From: Arthrobacter sp. MYb213
Lineage (GTDB): Bacteria; Actinomycetota; Actinomycetes; Actinomycetales; Micrococcaceae
DNA length: 64,000 bases
Direction of reading: 5' to 3'
Assembly (NCBI RefSeq): GCF_002979915.1
Contig: NZ_PCQA01000002.1
Span: 496,001-560,000, forward strand
Shown here: one piece after another, positions 7,677-17,482 of the stretch
Layout: every line of letters starts with the position of its first letter
How positions within the stretch are numbered: position 1 is the stretch's first letter
The notes under the pieces: generated by a model
Told to the model about the DNA's origin: nothing
Database searches by the model: none
The model's input: only the letters and a program-made list of their open reading frames with translations
Translations under genes and position numbers: made by a program

Positions 7677-9281
7677 CTAACTCAACGGTAGTACTGCGTT
7701 GATAAATGGTTCACGGGCAATCAGCTCGGCCGCTACGCGCTGGCAGAATGCAAAGATTGGCCCGGCAAAAACTGTGAGTGCAATACCTGCAACTACCAGA
7801 GAACCGGTGGCATAGCGCATGCCCCACGGCAAGGATTCCGCTTCCAGCTCGCGTGCAAGCTTACGTCCCAAATGAGGTGCTTGGGCGCCACCGACGGCGG
7901 TTTGTTCCAAGACCCGTGTAGATTCGGCCACCAGTTGTGCGCTGGGTACCTCGGCGTCTGCCGCGCGGCGCCAGAACATACGCGCCCACACACGAATAAT
8001 TGCCAACAAGGTCAAGAGGCTGGTCAGCAGACCTGCGCCAATGACAACCCAAGTGAGCGCGTCTGCATCTGCTGCGGCAGCGTGCAACAGTCCGAATTTT
8101 CCGAGGAAACCGGAGAACGGTGGTATGCCGCCCAAGTTGATTGCCGGGATGAAGAAGAGGATTGCTAAGGCCGGGGACAGCTTGGCTAGGGAACCGAGTT
8201 TGGTGACGTTTGCGCTCCCGGCACGACGTTCAATGAGTCCTGCCACCATGAACAGTGAGGTCTGCACAATGATGTGGTGACCCACGTAGTAGATCGTGGC
8301 AGCAATGGCTAATGGTCCGCCGACCGCGACACCAAAGATCAAATATCCAATGTGACTGGTCAGCGTGAAGGAGAGCATACGTTTGAAGTCTGTCTGCGCC
8401 AACGCACCAAGAATACCGATGACCATGGTGAGGGTCGCAACGACCAGTAGCGCCGCATTCACCGTTCCACCGGGGAAGAGCAGGGTCTCGGTACGCACAA
8501 TCGCGTAAACGCCGACCTTTGTCAGCAACCCGGCGAACACTGCCGTGACCGGGGCTGGCGCCGTCGGGTAGGAGTCCGGAAGCCAGAGCGAAAGCGGGAA
8601 AACGGCTGCTTTGATGCCAAAGGCAATGAGCAGTAAGACGTGCAGGATCAGCTGCGGGCCTTGATCAAGCTCTGGCAGTTTGACGGCCAGGTCTGCCATA
8701 TTCACGGTACCTGTGGCCGCATAGATCATCGCGATGGCCATCAGGAATATCACCGAGGAGACCACCGAAACAACCACATAGGTGGTACCGGCTCGAATAC
8801 GCTCGGCCGTGCCACCCAAGGTGAGCAGCACGTAACTGGCGGTCAAGAGAATTTCAAAGCCGACATAAAGGTTGAATAGGTCAGCGGCGAGGAAGGCGTT
8901 GGAGACGCCGGCTAGAAGAATCAGGTAGGCGGGGTGGAAGACCGATACTGGTCCAGGCTCGTCACCATCGGCTAGACCTTGACTGGTGGCGTAGAGCAGC
9001 ACCGCCAGGGATACCACGGTGGAGATCAAGAGCATGAAGGCACTAAAGCCGTCGACCATCAGCGCGATACCGAACGGTGCATCCCAGCCACCAATGTGGA
9101 TGGCATAGCTTTCTCCGCCCCAGACCGCGGCGACCATTCCAACTTCTAACACCATGGTCAGGCATAAAATGCCGATAGTGATCAGACGCTGGGTACGTAA
9201 TCGGCGACGGGCGAGGAAGGCCGCGCCAGCACCGAAAATCGGGAGTAGGACTGCTAAGGGGGAGAGTTCTAGAAAGTTCAT
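7677..9281 (-). CDS. mrpD: Na+/H+ antiporter subunit D
   Basis: A 534-residue proton-translocating subunit homologous to NuoM/NuoN of complex I. It shows about 14 helices and the conserved stretch FEILLTASYVLLTLGG. Also present are the key Lys in GIKAAVFPLSLWLPDSYP, the FAGLLTKVGVYAIVRTETLLFP helix-break segment, and GFLGKFGL. It lies two bases after mrpC. The region between residues 435 and 485 is a charged loop before the last helix. Confidence 0.95.
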   Translation of the reverse strand: MNFLELSPLAVLLPIFGAGAAFLARRRLRTQRLITIGILCLTMVLEVGMVAAVWGGESYAIHIGGWDAPFGIALMVDGFSAFMLLISTVVSLAVLLYATSQGLADGDEPGPVSVFHPAYLILLAGVSNAFLAADLFNLYVGFEILLTASYVLLTLGGTAERIRAGTTYVVVSVVSSVIFLMAIAMIYAATGTVNMADLAVKLPELDQGPQLILHVLLLIAFGIKAAVFPLSLWLPDSYPTAPAPVTAVFAGLLTKVGVYAIVRTETLLFPGGTVNAALLVVATLTMVIGILGALAQTDFKRMLSFTLTSHIGYLIFGVAVGGPLAIAATIYYVGHHIIVQTSLFMVAGLIERRAGSANVTKLGSLAKLSPALAILFFIPAINLGGIPPFSGFLGKFGLLHAAAADADALTWVVIGAGLLTSLLTLLAIIRVWARMFWRRAADAEVPSAQLVAESTRVLEQTAVGGAQAPHLGRKLARELEAESLPWGMRYATGSLVVAGIALTVFAGPIFAFCQRVAAELIAREPFINAVLPLS

Positions 9282-9283
9282 TT

Positions 9284-9733
9284 TTACTCCTCCCCTTCTC
9301 GAATTGGTCGGCCTTCTTCATCGACGAATTCTGTCGTGTCTTCGGCTACCGGCGAATCTTCTTCTTCGTCATATGCGGTGGACTGCGAAACCTTAATATC
9401 TTCGGTATCATCGGCCACGATATCCGCACTGGTCAGTGCCCAAGAACGATAGATCATGGCGAGCAAGAATGCGGTTACCGCGAAGGTAATGACGATCGCG
9501 GTGAGGATCAGTGCCTGCGGCAGCGGGTCAGAATATTCGCTCGGATCCCTGCTTGAGTCGAACAGCGGCGCAACACCGCGCCGCCCTCCGGTGGTCAAGA
9601 TCAGCAGGTTCACCCCGTTGCCCAACAGCATAATGCCCAACAGCACCCGGGTCAGGGTGCGTTCAAGCACCAGATAGAACCCGGCAGCCAGCAGCACCCC
9701 GGTGATTACCAAGAAGGTAATGTTGACGCTCAT
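9284..9733 (-). CDS. mrpC: Na+/H+ antiporter subunit C
   Basis: A 149-residue NuoK-like subunit with three helices. It carries LERTLTRVLLGIMLLGNGVN and the DPLPQALILTAIVI motif found in all MrpC proteins. The last 50 residues are an acidic tail (DDTEDIKV, EEEDSPVAEDTTEF) longer than in Bacillus MrpC. Its start overlaps the mrpA stop by four bases. Confidence 0.95.
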   Translation of the reverse strand: MSVNITFLVITGVLLAAGFYLVLERTLTRVLLGIMLLGNGVNLLILTTGGRRGVAPLFDSSRDPSEYSDPLPQALILTAIVITFAVTAFLLAMIYRSWALTSADIVADDTEDIKVSQSTAYDEEEDSPVAEDTTEFVDEEGRPIREGEE

Positions 9734-12729
9734 CGTCCCACCCCCAAGGTTGCGGAGTGGCTGACATCGTGTTGTTCCACCGGCGAGCGTCCTTCGGACA
9801 GCTCGTCGATTTCGCTACCCAGCGAGCGTAAGACGTCCTGTACGAGACCAAGGACCACCAAATACACTCCAATATCGAAAATTGTTGAGGTGACGAACTT
9901 ATGTTCGCCAAAGATTGGCAACCAGAGCTCCCAGGCATACATGGTGAAGATCGCGTCGCCAAAGAGCACCGGCACCAGCCCGGCGATACCGGCTAGGGCT
10001 AGGCCACCACCGATAAGCATGCCCGGGGCAATACGCATTGATTCTGAAAGTTCCACGCGTCCGCCGGCTAGGTAGCGGATGGTCAAGGCCAGTCCGGCGA
10101 TCAATCCGCCTGCGAAGCCACCACCAGGGGTGTTGTGTCCGGAGAGCAAGGCATACACACTGAGCAACAACACGGTGTGGAAGACCAGTCGGGTGACAAC
10201 TTCAAAAATAATGGAACGGCGTTCGGCGACCAAGGTATTACCGGCCATCAGCCAGTCTTGGTTGCTGGAGGTCGCAAAACGGCGTGCCACCCGCAACCCA
10301 ACTTCCTTGCTGTTCTGGTCTCCCATCGCTTCGGAACCGCGGTCGATACTTCCCGGGGCCACTTCATGGGCGCGTAGCCGAGTGCCAAAGCCGCGCCCGG
10401 CAAAGACCAGCGAGGCTACACCGGTAGCTGCGGCGGCAAGCACCGTGATTTCTCCGAAGGTATCCCAGACGCGAATATCAACCAGCGTCACGTTCACGAT
10501 GTTCTTGCCGAAGCCTTCGTAGTAGGCAAGTTCCGGGAAGGACAGTGAAATTGGTGCTTCGCTACGTGCGGCCATCATCGCGATCGCGATGTACACCACC
10601 ATCAGCGCCAGCGCGATGGCCAGTACTGCACGGCCCCACTTGATTGTGCTCAGCCCGACCCAGAGTCGTTTAGGCAGTGCACGCAACGCCAGCACGAAGG
10701 AAACCAACACAATAGTTTCAACCAAAAGCTGGGTCAGGGCCAGATCCGGGGCACCTTGCAGTGCGAAGATCGCGACCATGCCGTAACCGGTCACCGAGAC
10801 CATCAGCACTGCCATGAAACGTTTTGGTGCCACGATGGCGGTCACACAACCGACGATGATAATCGCACCGATCACCAGCTGTGCCGGGTGGTCAGCGATA
10901 ACCCAATTTGTCGGCCACGGTGTTTCGACCGTCAAGGCGATGGACAGTGGCAAGATGAGCACAACCATCAAGATCACGCCCAGGTAGAAGGACAAGGAAC
11001 CACGCTGGGTACGGCCGGTAATCCAAATCGCAACGCGGTCAATGACGTTGATGCTTACACGGTAAATTTCTTCGGCAGAAATCATATTGCGGCGTAGCGG
11101 TGCGCCGGTATCGGTGCGCTTACGCAACCAGAAGAACAAGATACCGATGCTCACCGAGATCGCACTCAAACCCAGTGCCGAGTTAAACCCGGCAAACAGC
11201 TTCAAATGCATGTCGCCCGGTCCACCTTGTAAGAGCGACCAATGTGCTACCAGTGGTTCAATCAGTGCCGGGTAAAGGCCAAGAGTTAGGGTGCATAAGC
11301 TAAGCACCAGCAGCGGGCTGAGGAAGATCAGCGACGGACGTTTAGTAGTTGTCAGGCCCGCAATTTTTTTCTTCACGCCAAACGCGCCAACCAAGAAGCG
11401 CAGGGAGTACGCCATGGTCAGTGCCGCGCCGAGGACCAAGCCAATCAGCGCAAAGATTCCCCACCCGGTCTCCAAATGCAAGGCAGCTTCGTACACCGCC
11501 TCCTTGGATACAAAGCCAAAGAGCGGCGGAATACCAGCCATAGATGCGACGGCGATAGTGGCGATCAGCGCCAAGCCGGGCATGCTGCGACGCAGACCCG
11601 AAAGCTTACGGATGTCACGAGTACCGGTGTTGTGGTCAATGATGCCCACGGTGAGGAACAGGGTGGCTTTAAACAGTCCGTGAGCCAGCGTGAGGGCAAG
11701 CGCTGCGAAGGCCGCTTCGGCGGTACCAAATCCAAAGATGGCAATGATGAAACCAAGCTGGGAGACGGTACCGAAGGCGAGGATCAGCTTCAAGTCATAT
11801 TGTTTCAGTGCCCGGAAGCCGCCGATCAGCATCGTCAGCACACCGATACCGACGGTGATAGGAACCCAGAAGGTGGTGTCGGAGAAGCCCGGAGCTAACC
11901 GGGCAATCAGGTAAACGCCGGCCTTCACCATGGCTGCAGCGTGGAGGTAGGCGGAGACCGGGGTGGGCGCCGCCATCGCGCCGGGCAGCCAGAAGTGAAA
12001 TGGAACCAGTGCGGATTTGGAGATCGCGCCAATCAAAATCAGGGCGATGGCCACGTCGACAAACATGCCGCTGGCCACCAGTTGGTCCGATTGGGCGATC
12101 CATTCCGAGAGCCGGTAACTCCCGGTCTGAACGCCGATCATCAACAAACCACCAAGCATTGCCAAGCCACCGAAGGTGGTGACGATCAGCGCATTCATGG
12201 CCGAGCGGCGCGCGGTGATCAGATGCTGACTAAAACCAATCAGCAAGTAGGAAAGTACCGAGGTGATTTCCCAGAAGATAAACATGATGATGACGTCATC
12301 TGCAGTCACCAGCCCGGTCATGGCACCGGCAAAGGCCACCATTTTGGCGGCAAATCCACCGATTTGTGGGTCATCATTTTTGAAGTAGCGGCCACAGTAG
12401 ATCAGTACGAGCGCGCCGACACCCAGGATCAGTAGCAAGAGACTGGCGGCTAAGGCGTCCAAGCGGAAGTTCAGCCCGATATTCAGGCCAGGAATCCAGT
12501 CGATGCTCAGTGAAGGTGGCGCGTTGGGAGCACCGGAGGAAAGTGTCGGATCAGCTGCGAGTACCGCAGGAATGCGGGTGAGCAACCAAATAAATCCCGC
12601 TGCAGGAACTATTGCTACAACATAAAAAGCATTTCTTTTTAATGCTCTAAACAGTATTGGACACAACACTGCCGTAGCAAAGAGTGCAATGAGAATTACT
12701 AACACACGTCTCCTCTGTCGACTGAACAA
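9730..12729 (-). CDS. mrpA: Na+/H+ antiporter subunit A fused to subunit B
   Basis: A 999-residue first gene of the mrpACDEFG operon. Residues about 60-480 are the NuoL-like antiporter core (DVIIMFIFWEITSVLSYLL, SKSALVPFHFWLPGAMAAPTP, HGLFKATLFLTVGIIDH). About 610-700 is the DUF4040/MrpA C-domain (GAPDLALTQLLVETIVLV). From about 830 to the end is a complete MrpB domain (LLSGHNTPGGGFAGGLIAG). The A-B fusion explains the absence of a separate mrpB. The complex confers Na+, alkali and bile-type tolerance in other bacteria. The promoter should lie in the 187-bp space shared with the divergent gene at 12917. Confidence 0.95.
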   Translation of the reverse strand: MFSRQRRRVLVILIALFATAVLCPILFRALKRNAFYVVAIVPAAGFIWLLTRIPAVLAADPTLSSGAPNAPPSLSIDWIPGLNIGLNFRLDALAASLLLLILGVGALVLIYCGRYFKNDDPQIGGFAAKMVAFAGAMTGLVTADDVIIMFIFWEITSVLSYLLIGFSQHLITARRSAMNALIVTTFGGLAMLGGLLMIGVQTGSYRLSEWIAQSDQLVASGMFVDVAIALILIGAISKSALVPFHFWLPGAMAAPTPVSAYLHAAAMVKAGVYLIARLAPGFSDTTFWVPITVGIGVLTMLIGGFRALKQYDLKLILAFGTVSQLGFIIAIFGFGTAEAAFAALALTLAHGLFKATLFLTVGIIDHNTGTRDIRKLSGLRRSMPGLALIATIAVASMAGIPPLFGFVSKEAVYEAALHLETGWGIFALIGLVLGAALTMAYSLRFLVGAFGVKKKIAGLTTTKRPSLIFLSPLLVLSLCTLTLGLYPALIEPLVAHWSLLQGGPGDMHLKLFAGFNSALGLSAISVSIGILFFWLRKRTDTGAPLRRNMISAEEIYRVSINVIDRVAIWITGRTQRGSLSFYLGVILMVVLILPLSIALTVETPWPTNWVIADHPAQLVIGAIIIVGCVTAIVAPKRFMAVLMVSVTGYGMVAIFALQGAPDLALTQLLVETIVLVSFVLALRALPKRLWVGLSTIKWGRAVLAIALALMVVYIAIAMMAARSEAPISLSFPELAYYEGFGKNIVNVTLVDIRVWDTFGEITVLAAAATGVASLVFAGRGFGTRLRAHEVAPGSIDRGSEAMGDQNSKEVGLRVARRFATSSNQDWLMAGNTLVAERRSIIFEVVTRLVFHTVLLLSVYALLSGHNTPGGGFAGGLIAGLALTIRYLAGGRVELSESMRIAPGMLIGGGLALAGIAGLVPVLFGDAIFTMYAWELWLPIFGEHKFVTSTIFDIGVYLVVLGLVQDVLRSLGSEIDELSEGRSPVEQHDVSHSATLGVGR

Positions 12730-12916
12730 GGGGCCAGAGTCCGACGAACAAAAAATGCCCGCTACGCAATTTTATCAGCCCAGAGCGGGATTTTATGCAC
12801 TGTCGAGGGGTATGCGAAGCTTTTGTGCCAAGGGAGAACACCGGAATGAATTCCGAGAGCGGAATATCCGCCAGTAAATTCATTTACTGATCACCACAAA
12901 CCTGTACGATGCCCAC

Positions 12917-14245
12917 ATGGGAACGAAAATTGAACCGGCGGTAATACAACCGGGTGACAAGTGGCTCAATAAATACACGTGGGCTTGGGCCAGTTGGGAC
13001 TGGGGCCAGGCAGCAATCAACGCGGTGATGATCACGTTCGTGTTCACCGTGTATTTGACCAGTGAACTTTTCGGCGACACCGACCATTCCTCGCTGGTGC
13101 TCTCTATGGCTTTGTCACTGGCTGGTTTGCTGATCGCTTTGCTGGTGCCGGTGACCGGGCTGCGCGCCGACGCTGCGGGACGCCGCAAACTCTGGATTAT
13201 GGTCAACACCTTCTTGCTCGTGGTGGTGTGTGCCGCCGGATTTTTTGTCTACCCTGACCCAAGCTTCCTGATCTTTGGTGTCGCAATTATTGCCGCGCTT
13301 TCACTATTCTCGGAGTTCGCCGGGGTCAACTACAACGCGGTACTCAATCAAATTTCGACCCGGGCCACCGTTGGTAAGGTCTCCGGATTCGGCTGGGGCA
13401 TGGGGTACGTTGGTGGAATTCTTGCGCTGGCCTTGGTGCTCTTTGGGTTTGTGCAACCCATCATTGACTGGCCCGGAGCAAATACCACCGATTCACTGAA
13501 CCTGCGCTGGGTCGCCGTCTTCAGCGCCGCATGGTGTTTGATCTTCGCTCTGCCCTTGTTCTTCGTTATTCCCGAGTCCGCTTCAACGCTATCCACCAAG
13601 ATTCCCCTCTCACAGTCCTACAAGGTCCTGTGGGGACGAATCGTGGGACTCTGGCGAGAAGACCGCAATCTATTGTTTTTCCTCGGCTCCTCCGCGGTCT
13701 TTCGTGATGGGCTCAGTGCAATATTTACCTTCGGCGGCGTGATCGCTTCAGGAACTTTCGGTTTTACCTTGACCGAGGTCATCATCTTCGCGATTGTTGG
13801 CAATATGGTCGCCGCACTCGGTGCCGTGCTTGGAGGCCGACTCGATGATGTAATTGGCCCCAAAGCGGTTATTACCGGCTCATTGATCGGCTTGTTGGTT
13901 GCCGGCGCTGGAGTGTTCTTCTCCCCCGAAGCCAGAGGATTCTGGATTTTCGGCCTGTTGCTCACGCTCTTTGTTGGACCGGCACAATCCGCCTCACGTT
14001 CTTACCTGTCGCGGATGATTCCGCCTGGCCGTGAAGGTGAACTTTTTGGCCTGTACGCAACCACCGGACGTGCGGTCTCCTTCCTAGCCCCGCTGCTTTT
14101 TGGTCTAGCCATCGCCCTGGCTACGCCTTTCGTGGCAAGTGGAGAAGCGCAGCGCTACGGAATTCTAGGCATCTTGGTGGTGCTATTGATTGGGTTGTTC
14201 CTGCTCTTGCCGATTCAATCGCCACGCAAAACATCAGACAACTAA
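12917..14245 (+). CDS. UMF1/Atg22-type MFS transporter
   Basis: A 442-residue protein with about 12 hydrophobic helices. The N-terminal YTWAWASWDWGQAAINAVM motif is diagnostic of the UMF1 (Atg22-like) branch of the major facilitator superfamily. It is followed by the loop GLRADAAGRRKLWI and, in the second half, GRLDDVIGPK. Substrates are not known for bacterial members; yeast Atg22 exports amino acids from the vacuole. It is divergent from mrpA and followed at 64 bases by a VIT-family gene. Confidence 0.85.
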   Translation: MGTKIEPAVIQPGDKWLNKYTWAWASWDWGQAAINAVMITFVFTVYLTSELFGDTDHSSLVLSMALSLAGLLIALLVPVTGLRADAAGRRKLWIMVNTFLLVVVCAAGFFVYPDPSFLIFGVAIIAALSLFSEFAGVNYNAVLNQISTRATVGKVSGFGWGMGYVGGILALALVLFGFVQPIIDWPGANTTDSLNLRWVAVFSAAWCLIFALPLFFVIPESASTLSTKIPLSQSYKVLWGRIVGLWREDRNLLFFLGSSAVFRDGLSAIFTFGGVIASGTFGFTLTEVIIFAIVGNMVAALGAVLGGRLDDVIGPKAVITGSLIGLLVAGAGVFFSPEARGFWIFGLLLTLFVGPAQSASRSYLSRMIPPGREGELFGLYATTGRAVSFLAPLLFGLAIALATPFVASGEAQRYGILGILVVLLIGLFLLLPIQSPRKTSDN

Positions 14246-14308
14246 AAGTTCTCTCATGATCCGTCACTGACTAGCAATGTTGGGTTTCCTAATGATTGAC
14301 TGTGGCTT

Positions 14309-15034
14309 ATGAAACAAGAAGAACCTGTGCACGGTGTCGAGCCGCATGATCGGAATGTCGCCGAAAGACTTAACTGGCTACGCGCCGGGGTTTTAGGTGC
14401 AAATGATGGCATCGTCTCGGTGGCTGCAGTGGTGGTCGGTGTCGCCAGTGCCACGACCGCCAATGCACCGATCATCACCGCTGGTGCCGCCGCGGTCATT
14501 GGTGGAGCAATATCAATGGCCTTGGGGGAATATGTTTCGGTAGCTAGCGCCGCAGATTCCCAGCGAGCGCTGATCGAAAAAGAGCGGGCAGAGCTACGCG
14601 ATACTCCCGAAGCGGAGCTCGAAGAACTGACCGGTCTATATCAAGCTAAAGGGTTGAAGCCCGAGACCGCGTCACAAGTTGCCCAAGAACTGACCGAGCA
14701 TAATGCGTTGCGCGCCCATTTGGATGCTGAGCTAAATCTCGACCCGGACGAGGTGCTCAGCCCGTGGCATGCGGCCTTCGCCTCGGCAATCGCATTCCTT
14801 ACCGGCGCAATTTTGCCCTTCGTCACCGCGGTATTTTTGCCCGGCCCACTGAAAATACCCGTGACCTTTGTTGCCGTGTTGCTTGCGCTGGCGGTGACCG
14901 GTGCGTTGGGTGCCAAACTGGGAGGCGCACCGCTGTTACGTCCAACGCTCAGGGTACTCATCGGTGGAGCCGCCGCGCTGGTAGTGACCTTTGCTATTGG
15001 TTCCTGGCTGGGCGACAGTTCCTTGATGCACTAA
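14309..15034 (+). CDS. VIT1/CCC1 family metal ion transporter
   Basis: A 241-residue membrane protein with five hydrophobic helices. It has the family motif GANDGIVSVAAVVVGVASA in helix 1 and SMALGEYVSVASAADSQ at the end of helix 2. These are followed by a cytoplasmic helical domain rich in Glu (EKERAELRDTPEAELEEL), corresponding to the metal-binding domain of plant VIT1. Characterised members move Fe2+ or Mn2+ out of the cytoplasm. The N-terminus (HGVEPHDRNVAERLNWLRAG) is also typical. A bidirectional hairpin follows the stop. Confidence 0.88.
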   Translation: MKQEEPVHGVEPHDRNVAERLNWLRAGVLGANDGIVSVAAVVVGVASATTANAPIITAGAAAVIGGAISMALGEYVSVASAADSQRALIEKERAELRDTPEAELEELTGLYQAKGLKPETASQVAQELTEHNALRAHLDAELNLDPDEVLSPWHAAFASAIAFLTGAILPFVTAVFLPGPLKIPVTFVAVLLALAVTGALGAKLGGAPLLRPTLRVLIGGAAALVVTFAIGSWLGDSSLMH

Positions 15035-15040
15035 AAACAA

Positions 15041-15085
15041 AAAACCGTGGTGTGCCCCAGGAGATAAAGGAGCAACCACGGTTTT
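15041..15085. terminator. Intrinsic terminator between VIT gene and dcd
   Basis: An 11-bp perfect inverted repeat AAAACCGTGGT / ACCACGGTTTT separated by 23 bases lies between two convergent genes. The arms supply the T-tract on both strands. Confidence 0.8.
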
Positions 15086-15103
15086 GAGCAATATTGTTCG
15101 AAC

Positions 15104-15685
15104 TTAGTCGGCGATGTTCGTCCGGTGGAAATTCAAGTGGCTGCGTGAAGCAGTCGGGCCACGCTGACCTTGATAACGGTTACCGTAAGGGCCAGAACCA
15201 TAAGGGTGCTCGGTGTCCGAGGTGAGCTTGAAGAAACAAAGCTGACCAATTTTTGAACCAGGCCACAGCTTGATTGGCAAGGTGGCCATATTTGAGAGTT
15301 CAAGGGTGACGTGTCCGGAGAATCCCGGGTCAATGAAGCCGGCGGTCGAGTGGGTCAGCAGACCGAGCCGACCTAACGAACTCTTGCCTTCGAGCCGAGC
15401 AGCGACTCCGTTGCCCAGGCTCACCGCCTCGTAGGTAGAACCTAGGACAAACTCCCCCGGGTGCAAGATGAAGGGTTCATCCGCAGCCACCTCAACCAGG
15501 CGGGTCAGCTCATTTTGATCCTGCTCCGGATCGATATGAGCGTACTTGTGATTATCAAAGAGCCTGAAGAATCGGTCTAAGCGCACATCTACGGATGCGG
15601 GCTGCACCATCTCAGGGTCAAAAGGGGCTAAGCCAATTTCACCGGACGCAATTTCTCGACGAATGTCACCATCTGAATACAACAC
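15104..15685 (-). CDS. dcd: dCTP deaminase
   Basis: A 193-residue enzyme when started at the GTG encoding [12 protein letters not shown], which aligns with the usual MLLSDRDIR start. A TTG 21 codons upstream would add an N-terminal tail not found in the family. It shows [16 protein letters not shown], the catalytic [10 protein letters not shown] and [21 protein letters not shown] motifs, and the C-terminal KIGQLCFF. It deaminates dCTP on the way to dUMP/dTTP. Actinobacterial homologues of this length include bifunctional dUMP-forming enzymes, so mono- versus bifunctional activity is open. Confidence 0.93.
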   Translation of the reverse strand: MLYSDGDIRREIASGEIGLAPFDPEMVQPASVDVRLDRFFRLFDNHKYAHIDPEQDQNELTRLVEVAADEPFILHPGEFVLGSTYEAVSLGNGVAARLEGKSSLGRLGLLTHSTAGFIDPGFSGHVTLELSNMATLPIKLWPGSKIGQLCFFKLTSDTEHPYGSGPYGNRYQGQRGPTASRSHLNFHRTNIAD

Positions 15686-15786
15686 GTATCTAAAGTTATC
15701 TTGTTCGGTACCGGAAGTCGCAGTCTGGACGTAAAAAGAAGTGTTCAAATGTCGCCAAAGCTGAACTTCGGCCCGTTTTCTACGCT

Positions 15787-16275
15787 TTAACGTCGGCTTT
15801 GAACCAGATTCGCGTAAGGAAGCTGACCGTGTTCTTCAATAAAGCGAGCCTGATACTCGGATAGTGCCGCGTTCAGCTCTTCAGCTGGGAGCTCTTTCCA
15901 CGCGATGATCAGTTTCCCCACTCCGCCTAGCTGCCACACCAAACGGCTATCCCAATGGCCAGGCGGCTTGCCGGCACCAAAATCAATGATTTCCTTGAGC
16001 TGAATTCGAAGCCCACGATTACCTTGGCTTCCCGGTCCGGCTTTGCCCAGGTACAGGATCTGTGCCGAGTCCACCCAACGTTCGCTCAAGTCTGCGACAG
16101 GCAACGAAGGGTCTTTCTTCTTGAAGACTCCTGCCGTGCTTTTCGTCAGAAATTTCGGGGTGAAGTCTGTCGGACGCATGATGACAAAGAGCCCTTGGCG
16201 ATTCGGGACCCGGTTAATTTCTAAGGTCTTGATGGGCCGAAAACCGGTAAACCCGTCGGACTTCAGTTCCTTCAT
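15787..16275 (-). CDS. Hypothetical protein with GIY-YIG-like pattern
   Basis: A 162-residue protein from the ATG ([12 protein letters not shown]); a TTG 18 codons upstream is less likely. The sequence has QGLFVIMR near residue 27, ILYLGKAG near residue 75, then [26 protein letters not shown] and a C-terminal [15 protein letters not shown]. The order 'G-LFVI ... LYLGKA ... R-L ... F' resembles the GIY-YIG nuclease fold (G-IYVI, YIGKT, R). I cannot verify the catalytic Arg/Glu pair by alignment. It is monocistronic on the minus strand. Nuclease activity is inference only. Confidence 0.6.
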   Translation of the reverse strand: MKELKSDGFTGFRPIKTLEINRVPNRQGLFVIMRPTDFTPKFLTKSTAGVFKKKDPSLPVADLSERWVDSAQILYLGKAGPGSQGNRGLRIQLKEIIDFGAGKPPGHWDSRLVWQLGGVGKLIIAWKELPAEELNAALSEYQARFIEEHGQLPYANLVQSRR

Positions 16276-16520
16276 AGTCAAGTGATTCTCGGTCCTTGCT
16301 TGGTGGTTGGGTGATGCTGTGGGACGCAAGCTACAGCACAGAGTCCGCCATTCGATGTTACCCCCGATATTTGGTAGTGGGGCTCTTCAGAGAATGGCGC
16401 GTCCACAAGCGTAAAAAACATGTGCTTCTGCTCAAATTCTCATAGACCGCGCAGGTTTTCGGGCTATCGTGGAGTAGAGACCTGTGTCTTGCCTGCTCGA
16501 ACACAACAGAAAGTACGTTT

Positions 16521-17399
16521 ATGCGTTTGGCTTCAACCCTCACCAGTGCCCTGTTGGCAGGTGTTGTTGTGCTCTCTGGAAGTGTCGCGGCGCAGGCAGC
16601 TCCCAAGCCTCTTCCAGTGGTTCAGGCAGAGGAATTTAGTGACGCCGCAAGTTATCTTGCGCTGATTAACCCTCAAACTCAGCTCTCTCCAGCCGACTAC
16701 ACACCGAAAAAGTTGGTAAATGTTGCTGGCACCTCCAATAAGCTACGCCCTAAAGCAGCCGAAGCAGTGGAAGATCTCATGGCCGGAGCCCGCAATGCGG
16801 GCCATAGCCTGAAGTTGTTGAGTGCTTACCGCTCTTACGGTCGCCAAGCGGTGCTGTTCAATCAGTACCAGGCTAAGTACGGTACAACCTACGCCGAACG
16901 CATTTCTGCTCGCCCGGGCACCAGCGAACACCAACTAGGTCTCGCCGCGGATGTAGGCAGCATTGGTAGTTCCACAGATCTGAAGGAATCCTTCGGTCAG
17001 ACCAAGGCCGGTATCTGGGTGGCTGAGCACGCCGCAGACTACGGTCTGATCATTCGCTACCCGCAAGGTAAAGAAGAAATTACCGGGTATAAGTATGAGC
17101 CTTGGCATGTGCGCTATGTCGGCAAGGATCATGCGGCGGCGATGAAACAATCAAAGGCTGAAACCTTTGAGGAATATCATCAGATGCTACGCGACGCAAA
17201 ACAAGACAGCGCCAAAGACGATGCTCAAACCGTAGAAAATTCGGTGACCGTCGAAGAAGAATCAAAGCCAGCAGATGAACCGAAGAAGGACGAAAAGAAG
17301 TCCGCAGACGAAACGAATCAGGTTAACGACGATGATTTGCTCGTGTTGCGTTTCCTTCCCCCATACCGGGACTGGGGCTTTGGCTTCACTCAGGAATAG
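16521..17399 (+). CDS. Secreted D-alanyl-D-alanine carboxypeptidase, VanY/M15B family
   Basis: A 292-residue protein with a Sec signal peptide (hydrophobic 7-22, cleavage near AAQA-AP). The M15 peptidase domain carries LLSAYRSYGRQ, the zinc motif SEHQLGLAADVG (His and Asp ligands) and EPWHVRYVG (catalytic Glu and third ligand His). It trims the terminal D-Ala of peptidoglycan stem peptides outside the cell. The tail after the domain (about 225-270) is highly charged and rich in K/E/D. It ends in a short hydrophobic/aromatic segment, perhaps a wall-associated spacer. The gene is monocistronic and ends at a very strong hairpin. Confidence 0.9.
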   Translation: MRLASTLTSALLAGVVVLSGSVAAQAAPKPLPVVQAEEFSDAASYLALINPQTQLSPADYTPKKLVNVAGTSNKLRPKAAEAVEDLMAGARNAGHSLKLLSAYRSYGRQAVLFNQYQAKYGTTYAERISARPGTSEHQLGLAADVGSIGSSTDLKESFGQTKAGIWVAEHAADYGLIIRYPQGKEEITGYKYEPWHVRYVGKDHAAAMKQSKAETFEEYHQMLRDAKQDSAKDDAQTVENSVTVEEESKPADEPKKDEKKSADETNQVNDDDLLVLRFLPPYRDWGFGFTQE

Positions 17400-17419
17400 T
17401 TCAAGTTTCGCTAAGTCTT

Positions 17420-17465
17420 AAACACTGCGGGATCCAGTTCAACTGAACTGGATCCCGCAGTGTTT
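17420..17465. terminator. Bidirectional terminator with 22-bp perfect stem
   Basis: The arms 17420-17441 and 17444-17465 are exact reverse complements. The hairpin sits between the convergent carboxypeptidase and fumarase genes and starts with AAAC and ends with GTTT, so it can act in both directions. Confidence 0.88.
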
Positions 17466-17482
17466 AACCTCCGTGGTGCGTG

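Noticed and set aside
11941-12435. 164-codon open frame on the plus strand within mrpA
   Set aside because: Low-complexity His/Gln/Asp-rich translation on the opposite strand of a well-supported antiporter gene; a shadow frame.
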